From the NCBI GenBank assembly GCA_023412495.1, contig JAEYNP010000039.1:230782-294781 (forward strand): DNA of 64,000 nucleotides, given 5' to 3'. The notes below the pieces were generated by a model. That model was not told the origin of the DNA and did no database searches. It saw only the letters and a list, made by a program, of their open reading frames with translations. Made by a program: the position numbers and the translations under genes. Each line of letters begins with the position of its first letter. Position 1 is the first letter of the stretch. Shown piece by piece: positions 34,466 to 42,628 of this stretch. This stretch comes from Pseudomonadota bacterium (GTDB taxonomy: Bacteria; Desulfobacterota; Desulfobulbia; Desulfobulbales; Desulfocapsaceae).

Positions 34466-36001
34466 CTAAAGGTCGAAACCGCAATACGAGAGGTTGAAGC
34501 TCTTGTTGCACAGCGGGAAATCGGAGATTTCCTGATTCCTGAGGGCCATGGCGAGGCCGGTCCAGTTGTGGAAGGACGGGTCCTTAACTTTGTACCGTTC
34601 GATCCCGCCCGTCCCGTCGGTCAACAGGCAGTGCGACACCTCGCCGCGCCAGCCTTCGTTCATGGTGACGACAAAGCTGTCCGGGACGAGTGCAAGCTCC
34701 TTCATGGCCGTCCTGGCGCAGGGTTCGCCCGCCCTGTTGAGCAGCGTTCGGATGAGGTGCATGGCATGCATGATCTCCTCCCGGCGCACCGAGGCCCTGC
34801 TGTAGACATCGCCATTCGCCGTCTCGTTGCGGTTGGCGTGGAGCGAACTGTAGGCCTCGGTCGGGAAGGCGACGCGGACATCGTAGTCGAGGCCCGAGGC
34901 CCGGCCGCAGTAGCCGACCAGCCCCAGATCCTCCGCCATCTTCTTGGAGACGGTGCCGGTATGCTCGAAGCGCGCCTGCACCGTATGGGCGGAGAACAAG
35001 AGGTCGCAGACGTGGGCGACCTCCGGTTCCAGCTCCTTAATCTTGCTGCCGATGATCTTTGCCTGCTCCTCGGTCATCCTCCTGAAGATCCCACCGGGCA
35101 GGATGAGGCTCTTGCCGAAGCGATTACCGCACAGCACCTGGAGGAGATTGAGAAATTCACCGCGCAACCGCCCGAAATAGGCGGCCGGCGGGTTGAAGGC
35201 CACGTCGCCCGAGAGAGCCCCGAGATCGCCGATATGGTTGGCCAGCCGCTCGAGTTCGAGGGCGATGGATCTGATGATTCTGGCGCCCGGATCGACGGTG
35301 AGACCGGCGAGCGACTCCAGGGCCTGACAGCAGCAGAGGTTGTGACCGATGCTGGTATCCCCGGCGATGCCCTCGCAGATCACCGGCAATCGTTTGAAAG
35401 GCACCCGGGTCAGCATTTTCTCGACCCCTCGGTGCTGGTAGCCAAGCTGGATCTCGAGCGAATAGACTTCCTCACCCGCGCACTGGAAGCGGAAATGGCC
35501 GGGCTCGATGATGCCGGCGTGGACCGGCCCCACCGCCACCTCATGGATGGCCTCGCCCTCCACCTGGAAATACGGGTAGTTGCCGGGGATATCCTCGCGG
35601 TAATCGTTGCCGAAGACATCGGGGACCCCGCGGCAGTTGGCGTGGTAGCGGACCATCTTCAGCCAGGGGTGATCCGTCGGGGTGATGCCGTACTGCTCGG
35701 CGATCTCCCGCTCGAACATGTGGAAGCGCTCGCTGATCGAGGCAGTGAGCGAGGGGAAGCTCTCGCCGACTTCGGTGGTGAGCACGTAGAGGCCTTTGTT
35801 GCGGACCACCGCCAGGAGCTTGTTGCGCCCCGAATCGACGAAGGCGAAGAACTGGACGATGAAGCCGTCGTTTTTGACGAAGGCGCCAAGCTGCTCAGAG
35901 AAGCGGGCAAATGGCACGCAGGGCAGCACCGAGCGGTGCACGGTCTCGCCGTTGCCGATCTGCAGGAGGCTGTCCCTGCGAGCCTGGGGGAGGCTATCCA
36001 T
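34466..36001 (-). CDS. Large subunit of an Ehr-like complex (HyfG/NuoCD-like, no Ni ligands)
   Basis: NuoC-NuoD fusion of 511 aa: the NuoC-like part is about 1-135, the NuoD/hydrogenase-large-like part about 145-511 (GYQHRGVEKML). Hydrogenases bind nickel through an N-terminal CGxC and a C-terminal CxxC. Here the first site reads AGDT at 213-216 with the following His220 kept, and the C-terminus reads NLSYCGFDL, so the expected Cys positions are Ser505 and Gly508. All four ligands are therefore missing, as in Ehr complexes and complex I. Start: ATG 36001 has GGAGGG 8 bp upstream; it overlaps the preceding gene by 8 bp. Confidence 0.9.
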   Translation of the reverse strand: MDSLPQARRDSLLQIGNGETVHRSVLPCVPFARFSEQLGAFVKNDGFIVQFFAFVDSGRNKLLAVVRNKGLYVLTTEVGESFPSLTASISERFHMFEREIAEQYGITPTDHPWLKMVRYHANCRGVPDVFGNDYREDIPGNYPYFQVEGEAIHEVAVGPVHAGIIEPGHFRFQCAGEEVYSLEIQLGYQHRGVEKMLTRVPFKRLPVICEGIAGDTSIGHNLCCCQALESLAGLTVDPGARIIRSIALELERLANHIGDLGALSGDVAFNPPAAYFGRLRGEFLNLLQVLCGNRFGKSLILPGGIFRRMTEEQAKIIGSKIKELEPEVAHVCDLLFSAHTVQARFEHTGTVSKKMAEDLGLVGYCGRASGLDYDVRVAFPTEAYSSLHANRNETANGDVYSRASVRREEIMHAMHLIRTLLNRAGEPCARTAMKELALVPDSFVVTMNEGWRGEVSHCLLTDGTGGIERYKVKDPSFHNWTGLAMALRNQEISDFPLCNKSFNLSYCGFDL

Positions 36002-37424
36002 GAATCGTCCCTCCGATGATTTGAATGGTATTGAGGATGGTTGCGTACAAGCCGTCCGGCATCCACAGGCACAGGACGATGGAGGCGACAAGCAGGAGGT
36101 AGGGCGGCATGACTCTCAGGAAACGTTCGGCGCCCAGTGCTTGCGGTGCGGCTATCGTCGAAAAGGACATACCGGTGACGATCTGGGCCGCGCCGGCCAC
36201 CACCAGGATAAGGGCGAAGACGAAGAGGGCCGCGTATACCGGACGCCCGGTCTGGATTGCCCCGAGCAGGATAAACAGCTCGCTGATGAAAATTCCGAAG
36301 GGCGGCAGGCCGGAGATGCCCAGAAAACCTGCGAAGAATGAGAGAAAGGTGTTCGGCAGGAATTTCGCCATCTGGCCCACCTTCTCGACCAGCTTGGTCT
36401 GGAAACCGATGAGCACGTTGCCGGCGGAGAGGAACAGCGACGACTTGATCAGCGAGTGGTGGATCATGTGGAGGATCGCCCCGTAAATCGCCACCCCGCC
36501 GATGCCCACGCCGAAGGCGATGACGCCCATGTTCTCGATGCTCGAGTAGGCGAGCATCCGCTTGTAGTCCGACTGTTTCATGATGAAGATGCCGGCGACG
36601 AACATCGAGGTCAGCCCGAAACCGATCAGCAGATTGCTGGAAAATTCCCCCAGTCCGGCCAGGTACATCAGAGTGTGGGCCTTGTAGATGCCTAAGAATG
36701 CGCAGTTCAAAAGCGCCCCCGACAGCAGCGCCGAGGCCGGGCTCGGGGCCTCGCTGTGGGCGTCGGGCAGCCAGGTGTGCATGGGGGCCAGGCCCATCTT
36801 GGTGCCGAAGCCGATGATCACGAAGATGAAGCCGACCTTCAGCCACAAGGGATCGAGCTGCGCGGCCACCTTGTTCAGCGAGGTAAAGTTCAGGGCCACC
36901 TCAACATCGGCGATATCGATGGAAAGCGTAATGAAGAAGCAACCAAGCAGAGCAAGCGCGATCCCTACCGAGCAGATGAGCACGTATTTCCAGGTCGCCT
37001 CCAGCGCCTCACGGGAGCGGTGGATGAAGATCAGGGGCGCGCTGACCAGCGTCGTCGCTTCGATGGCTATCCACAGGACTATGGGATGATCGGACAGGGT
37101 CACCATGCTCATGGTGCCGAGAAAGAGCAGCATGCAGCCGATGAAGATCGGCTCATTGCCGAGCGTCGACTCCTGCAGGTAGCAGATGGCGTAGCAGGCG
37201 ATGCAGAGGAAGATGAACGAGGTGACCAGCAGGACCAGGAGGCCGGCGGGCTCGAGGGCAAAAAACCGGTCGGCGAAGATCGCAAGCTTGCCCATGGCCG
37301 CCATCACCGAAAGCTGCAGATGCAGGAGAGCGGCGAGCAGCAGCATACCCCGGCCGATGGCGGGGGGAAGAAAGAGGGCCGTGAATCCGGTGACTATCGG
37401 CAGGATGAAGATGAGTTCCAGCAT
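35994..37424 (-). CDS. Antiporter-like membrane subunit, HyfF/NuoN-like
   Basis: Mrp/NuoLMN-type proton-translocating subunit of 476 aa with about 14 helices. Key residues are visible: Glu in VLWIAIEATTLVSAPL (TM5), Lys in FGTKMGLAPMHTWLPDAHSEAPSPASALLSG and in YSSIENMGV and HHSLIKSSLFLSAGN. It lies 4 bp downstream of the hyfE-like gene and overlaps the large-subunit gene. With the HyfB-like protein it gives the complex two pump-type subunits. Confidence 0.92.
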   Translation of the reverse strand: MLELIFILPIVTGFTALFLPPAIGRGMLLLAALLHLQLSVMAAMGKLAIFADRFFALEPAGLLVLLVTSFIFLCIACYAICYLQESTLGNEPIFIGCMLLFLGTMSMVTLSDHPIVLWIAIEATTLVSAPLIFIHRSREALEATWKYVLICSVGIALALLGCFFITLSIDIADVEVALNFTSLNKVAAQLDPLWLKVGFIFVIIGFGTKMGLAPMHTWLPDAHSEAPSPASALLSGALLNCAFLGIYKAHTLMYLAGLGEFSSNLLIGFGLTSMFVAGIFIMKQSDYKRMLAYSSIENMGVIAFGVGIGGVAIYGAILHMIHHSLIKSSLFLSAGNVLIGFQTKLVEKVGQMAKFLPNTFLSFFAGFLGISGLPPFGIFISELFILLGAIQTGRPVYAALFVFALILVVAGAAQIVTGMSFSTIAAPQALGAERFLRVMPPYLLLVASIVLCLWMPDGLYATILNTIQIIGGTIHG

Positions 37425-37428
37425 GGTA

Positions 37429-38082
37429 TCAGTCCTTTAAGCGATTGAGGAGATCGGTGTCGATGTCGTCGAAGGCATGGTTGATGTTGTTGAGGATGAT
37501 CCCCATGATCATGACCGCGACCAGCAGGTCGAGCAGCACCCCGAACTCGATGATATAGACGGTGTGGGAGTGCCGGGTGAGCGCCGTGCCCACCATGTAG
37601 ATGCCGTTCTCCAGCATCAGGTAGCCGATAACCTGGGTGATGGCTTTTTTCCGGCTCATCATCAGGAAGAAGCCCGCCGCCATAGTGGTGATGGCCGTGG
37701 TCAGGAGAAGCTCTGAGCCGCCGGCCAGGGAGACGTGCAGTTTTTCGGAGATGAAGATGGAGACAAGGATGACGATGAGACCCACGAAAAGCGAGGCATG
37801 ATAACCGATGATCGGCTCGATCTCCCTCCTGATGGCGATACGCTTCAAGGCCACGTAGAGCAGCGCCGGGATGAAGATGCCCTTGATGAGGATCATCACC
37901 TGAAAGAAAATCAGCCCGCCGCTGCCCATCCGGCTGTGGTGTTCGAGCAGCAGCGGCAGAAGCGACACCATCACTCCCTGCAGGGCCATTATCTTGATCA
38001 GGGCTACCAGGCGGTTGGAGGCGAGCGACAGCAGCACCGACAACAGCAGGATCACCATGATCATGTCGTTGATGTTTATCAT
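37429..38082 (-). CDS. HyfE-like membrane subunit
   Basis: Integral membrane protein of 217 aa with about six or seven helices, in the position and with the features of HyfE (NuoK-like end: GYLMLENGIYMVGTALTRHS and EFGVLLDLLVAVMIMGIIL). A NuoJK-like region probably completes the proton path between antiporter subunits. The ATG at 38082 overlaps the stop codon of the hyfC-like gene (ATGA). It ends 4 bp before the hyfF-like gene starts. Confidence 0.87.
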   Translation of the reverse strand: MININDMIMVILLLSVLLSLASNRLVALIKIMALQGVMVSLLPLLLEHHSRMGSGGLIFFQVMILIKGIFIPALLYVALKRIAIRREIEPIIGYHASLFVGLIVILVSIFISEKLHVSLAGGSELLLTTAITTMAAGFFLMMSRKKAITQVIGYLMLENGIYMVGTALTRHSHTVYIIEFGVLLDLLVAVMIMGIILNNINHAFDDIDTDLLNRLKD

Positions 38083-38996
38083 TTCACAAACTCCATGGTA
38101 AGGATGGCGGCGAAGAACACCAGGGTGAGCGAGGTGAGCACGAACTTCGGCACCAGGTTCATCTTGAAACGGGCCATGCCCGACTCCACCAGCCCGACCG
38201 CCACATAGACGAGGCCGAGGCCGGCGAAGAAGACCGGGATGCGCAGGTAGCCCCACGCGGCATCCAGCGGGCAGACGATGAGGAAGATGAAGGCCGAATA
38301 GAATAACAGCTTGTAGAAGGCGCCGAGCTCGATCAGGGCAAGGTCGGGCCCGCTGTGATCGAGGATCATCACCTCGTGGATCATGGTCAGCTCCAGGTGG
38401 GTGGCCGGATCATCGACAGGCACTCGGGAGTTCTCGGTGAGCAGCACCATGAAGAGGGCGACGATGGCCAGGAGCAGCAGCGCCCCCGCAGTCCCCGCAA
38501 GACTGATGGGCGTGGTTCCGGTAAAATAGTCGGCAAAACTGAGCGCCCCGGTCATCCGGTAGAAGAGCACCAGGACGGCGAAGATGGTCGCCTCGGCCAA
38601 GGTCCCGAAGAAGGCCTCCCTGGCCGCCCCCATGCCCTGGAAGGGCGAGGCGGTGTCGAGTGCCGCGGCGATGGTGAAGAACCTCCCGATGCCGAGCACA
38701 TAGAAGAGCAGGATTACGTCACCGTGGAAGGAGAAGAGCGGCGGCAGCCCGGCGAGCGGAAAGAAGATCAGGACCATGATCGCCCCGGCGAGCGAGACCA
38801 GCGGCCCGAGTTTGAAGACGAAGGTCGTGCTGGTGCTGTAGACCGAGCCCTTTCGCAGAAGCTTTGCCAGGGTGTAGTACTTGATGAACAGCGGCGGCCC
38901 CTTCTTGCCGGCGAAGAAGGCCTTCACCTTGAGAATGATCCCGGGGAAAAGCGGCCCCAGAAGGAGCGCCAGAGCGATTGTCGCAAGAGATTCCAT
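38079..38996 (-). CDS. HyfC/NuoH-like membrane subunit
   Basis: Membrane anchor subunit of 305 aa with about eight helices, equivalent to NuoH/HycD/HyfC, which connects the peripheral arm to the membrane arm. Conserved elements seen are the AREAFFGTLAEATIF helix and the acidic ENSRVPVDDPATHLELTMIHE loop typical of the family. The ATG at 38996 is chosen because AAGGA lies 6 bp upstream; an earlier ATG at 39014 lacks this. It lies 27 bp after the hyfB-like gene and overlaps the hyfE-like gene. Confidence 0.92.
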   Translation of the reverse strand: MESLATIALALLLGPLFPGIILKVKAFFAGKKGPPLFIKYYTLAKLLRKGSVYSTSTTFVFKLGPLVSLAGAIMVLIFFPLAGLPPLFSFHGDVILLFYVLGIGRFFTIAAALDTASPFQGMGAAREAFFGTLAEATIFAVLVLFYRMTGALSFADYFTGTTPISLAGTAGALLLLAIVALFMVLLTENSRVPVDDPATHLELTMIHEVMILDHSGPDLALIELGAFYKLLFYSAFIFLIVCPLDAAWGYLRIPVFFAGLGLVYVAVGLVESGMARFKMNLVPKFVLTSLTLVFFAAILTMEFVK

Positions 38997-39023
38997 AGCC
39001 GTTCCTTTCAACATCTCAAACCG

Positions 39024-40985
39024 TTAGATGAACGATACCAGCAGCACCAGGCTGATCGTCACGATGATATAGCCGATATAGAGCTGGACGTTGCCGTGCT
39101 GGATCCAGCGGAACTTACTCAAAAAAGCCAGGAGCGGCAGGGCCGCGCCCCGGTGCAGCCCCACTTCGGCGATGTCGTCCACCCGCGCCTCGTAATGGGT
39201 CCGGCCGGGGAAGATGGCCTCCAGCTTCACCGCGCTCTCCCGCACCAGGGCAAATGGCCGAAAGAAGCCGACCACGCTCCGGGCATAGGAAGTCCCGGTG
39301 TACTGGATCCGGGTGGTTGGGCGGGTGAAGCCGCAGCCCCAGGTCGGTCCCGCAGCCCGGACCTTGCCCCGGTAGAAGACTTTCCTGAGAACAACCAGGC
39401 CGAGAAAGATGGCAAAGAGAATCCTGGCGCCGAGGGCGAGATTCGCCCCGACCGTATCCACCAGCGCCAGGTCGAGTCTGCTCGACTCGGTGAGACCACC
39501 GAGCCCGGAGAAGGCCAGGCGGATGAAAATGTCCGGAAAAATACCGATCACAAGGCAGGCGGCCGCCAGCACGACCATCGGCAGGATGAGAAAGACGCCC
39601 ACCTCACCCGCCTCCGCCGCCTTAGTCGAACGGGGCTCGCCAAGGAAGACGATGCCCACCACCTTGGTGAAGCAGAAGGATGCCAGCCCGCCGATGACCG
39701 CAAGCGCAATGATCGCCATGACCGCCAGGATCATGGTGACATGGGTGTACTGCAGCCCTTGAAAGGCGGCGAAATAGACCAGAAATTCGCTGACGAAGCC
39801 GTTGAAGGGCGGCAGCCCCGAGATCGATACCGAGCCGACCAGGAAGGTCCGGCCGGTGGCGGGCATCCGCTTCATCAGCCCGCCCAGCTCGTCGACATGA
39901 CTGGTGCCGGCCTTTTTGATCACCGCGCCCGCGCCCATGAAGAGCAGGGATTTGAAGATCGAGTGGTTGAGGACGTGCAGCAGGGCGCCCGCGAAACCGA
40001 AGCCGGCCATGACCGCGTTGCCGTGGGAGACGCCCATCATGCCGAGGCCCGCCCCCATGAGGATGATGCCGATATTCTCGACGCTGTGGTAGGCGAGCAG
40101 CCGTTTCAGGTTATGCTTGCCGAGGGCGTAGAGCACCCCCAACACACCGGAGACCATGCCGAAGACCAGCACGACCTGGCCGATGACCGGCTCGGTGCTC
40201 GCCAGGCTCGCATAGACCCGGAGGATGCCGTAAATCCCCATCTTGATCATGACCCCCGACATGATGGCCGAGATGTGGCTGGGGGCGGCGGGATGGGCAT
40301 GGGGCAGCCAGATATGCAGGGGAAAGACTCCTGCTTTGGAACCGAAGCCGACAAAGGCGAGGAAGAAGACGAGCAGCTTGACTCCGGCGGGTATGGTGGC
40401 AAAGCCGGCAAAAGACATCGATCCGGTATGGGCGAAGGCCACCCCGAAGGCGGCAAAGATCAAGAGCGCCCCCGCCTGGGCAAAGAGAAAGTAGAGGTAG
40501 CCCGCGGTCCTGGTCATTTCCTTCTCGTAGTCGTACATGACCAGCACGAAGGAGGACAGCGACATGATCTCCCAGACCAGGGCAAAGACCAGGATATTGT
40601 CGGCCAGGGTGACCAGGGCCATGGAGGCAATGAGGAGATTGGTGCAGAAGAAGGCCACCGCCGTCCGCAGACCATTCCCCGCCTCATGGAAATAGCCGAA
40701 GCTATAGACGGCGGCGAGCGGGCAGATGATGAAAATCGGCAGCAGGAAAAAGAGGCTCAGCGCATCGCCGGAGAAAGACAGGGTGAAAACCTGCAGCCAG
40801 GACCAGGAGAAGCTCATCCCCCCCGCTCCTCCGGCTATCTTGAGGAGGGCGGAGAGACCGGTGATGCAGCCCAGGACGGTCGCGCCCAGATAGATCCACT
40901 TGGTCAGCAGCATGTAGCGGTGTGTCAGCAGGGGAACGAGGCCGCCTGCGACAAGGATGGCCAGAGAGAGAAGGAAGGTATTCAT
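39024..40985 (-). CDS. HyfB/NuoL-like antiporter subunit
   Basis: Large proton-pump-type subunit of 653 aa with about 16 helices. NuoL-family residues are present: VWEIMSLSSFVLVMYDYE, FGSKAGVFPLHIWLPHAHPAAPSHISAIMSG, YHSVENIGIILMGAGLG and NHSIFKSLLFMGAG. A C-terminal cytoplasmic segment with WGCGFTRPTTRIQYT, characteristic of HyfB/HycC, is intact. It heads the six-subunit leftward set B-C-E-F-G-I and lies 76 bp after the unknown 336-aa gene. Confidence 0.93.
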   Translation of the reverse strand: MNTFLLSLAILVAGGLVPLLTHRYMLLTKWIYLGATVLGCITGLSALLKIAGGAGGMSFSWSWLQVFTLSFSGDALSLFFLLPIFIICPLAAVYSFGYFHEAGNGLRTAVAFFCTNLLIASMALVTLADNILVFALVWEIMSLSSFVLVMYDYEKEMTRTAGYLYFLFAQAGALLIFAAFGVAFAHTGSMSFAGFATIPAGVKLLVFFLAFVGFGSKAGVFPLHIWLPHAHPAAPSHISAIMSGVMIKMGIYGILRVYASLASTEPVIGQVVLVFGMVSGVLGVLYALGKHNLKRLLAYHSVENIGIILMGAGLGMMGVSHGNAVMAGFGFAGALLHVLNHSIFKSLLFMGAGAVIKKAGTSHVDELGGLMKRMPATGRTFLVGSVSISGLPPFNGFVSEFLVYFAAFQGLQYTHVTMILAVMAIIALAVIGGLASFCFTKVVGIVFLGEPRSTKAAEAGEVGVFLILPMVVLAAACLVIGIFPDIFIRLAFSGLGGLTESSRLDLALVDTVGANLALGARILFAIFLGLVVLRKVFYRGKVRAAGPTWGCGFTRPTTRIQYTGTSYARSVVGFFRPFALVRESAVKLEAIFPGRTHYEARVDDIAEVGLHRGAALPLLAFLSKFRWIQHGNVQLYIGYIIVTISLVLLVSFI

Positions 40986-41061
40986 GTTGTTCAGTTGTTT
41001 TTCAAGGTGACATCGTTTCGGATAAACAGGTTATGCCGGACAGAAACCGATCTCCGAGGGA

Positions 41062-42072
41062 TCACTGCCTGTCCTGCTGCATGAGTCTCATATACAGATC
41101 GTCCTGCTCCAGGGCGAACTCCTCCTCGGTGTTGCCCGAGGTCCATTCCAGATACGCTTTCCAGGGGACGAAATAGTGCCCCTCGTGACCCTGGAAGACC
41201 GCCATGTCGATATCGAGGCCGGCAAGGCAGAGCACTCTGCCGCAACCAGAGCGGTGGTGGGCCATGAAGGCCGAGATCGCCCGGGAGAATTCCTGGCCGA
41301 GATGGATCTCGGCCGCATGAAGATTTGGGGTGCGGTGGCTGACGATCCGACCGAGATGGGGCAAAAGCGTCGCGCAGAAAGGGCTGTCATGGTCGACGGC
41401 CCTCTCGATGTCAATGAAGGTGAAATAGTCGCTCTCGAGATAGCGGTCGATGGGGATGCTCCTCCCCGTTCTCCAGCGAAAGCCCGAGGTGGCAAGGGAG
41501 TCGCGCAGGGCAGGCGAAAGAAGGTACGAGCGCATCGCGCCGTTGACGAGGATCGGGGCAATTTGCCCCTCTCCGTCCGGTTCGGCCACCCGGTCGAGGG
41601 CGATAACCAGTTGCCCCGGCTGGCCGCCCCCCTCCTGCTCCAGCAGGATCTCCGGTATGGTGACGAGGCGCTGTCCCGGCTCGGTCTCCGTCAGATAGAC
41701 ATGCTCCCGGGCGAACCGGTACTGCTGGAGGAAAGGTTCGATGAAGGAAGCCGGACAATGCCCGAAGGTATCTTCGTACTTTTCCCGCAGGAGCTGCTGC
41801 GGCAGACCGCAGAAGCTGCCCCAGCTGGGATTGTAGGACACCCGGCAGGAGAGGACGACCACCGCATCCTCCCGGGCATCCCTGACAAGACTCTCTACCG
41901 CCGAGGCATCGGCATCATGGAATGTATCGAAATAACGAATAGCAACCCCGTTGAAGCCGAGAGAACTGCACAGATGTCGCAGCCGGGCGGCAAAAACTTC
42001 ATAGGGTATCATCCTTCCCTTGATCTTCAGGGAAGAGGGGTTTATGTGCTCTAGATCAGGCGGAAGTTTCAT
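41062..42072 (-). CDS. Unknown protein, 336 aa, upstream of the Ehr-like operon
   Basis: Not a family I recognise. It is soluble, with no signal peptide, membrane helix or cofactor motif. Several Cys and His are scattered (LSCRVSYNP, GSFCGLPQQ, FGHCPASF, SGCGRVLCLAGLD, EGHYFVPW), without a regular metal pattern. The start is uncertain: the ATG at 42072 has no good ribosome site; the next ATG in frame is at KGRMIPYE. It lies between the small gene at 42126 and the hyfB-like gene on the same strand, so it is probably cotranscribed with them from the sigma-54 promoter. A regulatory or assembly role for the complex is inference only. Confidence 0.65.
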   Translation of the reverse strand: MKLPPDLEHINPSSLKIKGRMIPYEVFAARLRHLCSSLGFNGVAIRYFDTFHDADASAVESLVRDAREDAVVVLSCRVSYNPSWGSFCGLPQQLLREKYEDTFGHCPASFIEPFLQQYRFAREHVYLTETEPGQRLVTIPEILLEQEGGGQPGQLVIALDRVAEPDGEGQIAPILVNGAMRSYLLSPALRDSLATSGFRWRTGRSIPIDRYLESDYFTFIDIERAVDHDSPFCATLLPHLGRIVSHRTPNLHAAEIHLGQEFSRAISAFMAHHRSGCGRVLCLAGLDIDMAVFQGHEGHYFVPWKAYLEWTSGNTEEEFALEQDDLYMRLMQQDRQ

Positions 42073-42125
42073 AGCAAATTTTTCGTTGAAATTGCCGTTC
42101 ACGCTACGGCTTTCCCGGGAACCGC

Positions 42126-42362
42126 TCAGCTCTGCTCCTCGAAGGTGAAACCGTACCACTTCATGTTGTTTGCGGAATGTTCCGGAACATAGGCGATCTC
42201 GCTGTTGTCGATGCGGCTGTGCAGCTCTTTCATCCAGACCATGGCCTGATTTTTCGAGAAAAACGGGCCGACCTCGGTGAGGGAGGTGAAATCGAGCATC
42301 CGATGTTTCCTGAACCTGGTCAGGTCTTCCTTATCCTGAAAAATTCCGATGATTATTTTCAT
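42126..42362 (-). CDS. Small unknown protein, 78 aa
   Basis: Short protein MKIIIGIFQDKEDLTRFRKH... ending TFEEQS, soluble, no known motif. The ATG at 42362 follows GGAAACAGGC; the frame extends upstream but that part reads through the promoter region and is not supported. It is the first gene after a near-consensus sigma-54 promoter (about 50 bp leader) and the likely first gene of the Ehr-like operon. It may be a regulatory or accessory peptide; nothing in the sequence decides. Confidence 0.6.
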   Translation of the reverse strand: MKIIIGIFQDKEDLTRFRKHRMLDFTSLTEVGPFFSKNQAMVWMKELHSRIDNSEIAYVPEHSANNMKWYGFTFEEQS

Positions 42363-42426
42363 TGCCTGTTTCCGAAAATCACTGCCTGTTGCTGAGGTAA
42401 CACGAATTGAATCGTTATTCAGTTTT

Positions 42427-42443
42427 AGCAGATTCCGTGCCAG
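42427..42443 (-). promoter_or_regulatory. Sigma-54 promoter of the Ehr-like operon
   Basis: The minus strand reads CTGGCACGGAATCTGCT. Against YTGGCACGrNNNTTGCW it matches the full -24 block and four of five bases of the -12 block, with GG and GC 10 bp apart as required. It lies 64 bp before the ATG at 42362, and a sigma-54 activator gene lies immediately upstream. Confidence 0.75.
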
Positions 42444-42628
42444 AACGAAGGCGGCACTGGGGAACAACGGAACATGACGACTAGCCCGCTTCCGGAAGGG
42501 CTCGGTGACCGGAGACAAAAGGAGAGGGAGATGAAAGGACTGCGGGGCAGCGAAGAGCCGGTGGGGCAAAATGCCCCGGTCGGGACCTTTTGCCTCACCG
42601 GAAAGGCTGAGGCCGGAAAAGTCTTCGG

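Noticed and set aside
34466..36001. Annotation as a true group 4 [NiFe]-hydrogenase (formate hydrogenlyase-like)
   Set aside because: All four nickel-ligand cysteines are absent and no maturation protease or formate dehydrogenase gene is nearby.
38355..41084. A 909-codon open frame on the plus strand opposite the hyfB- and hyfC-like genes
   Set aside because: Its translation is a low-complexity His/Gln/Asp/Glu/Gly mixture with no fold, while the minus strand encodes clear NuoL/NuoH homologues. It is an effect of GC-rich codon use.
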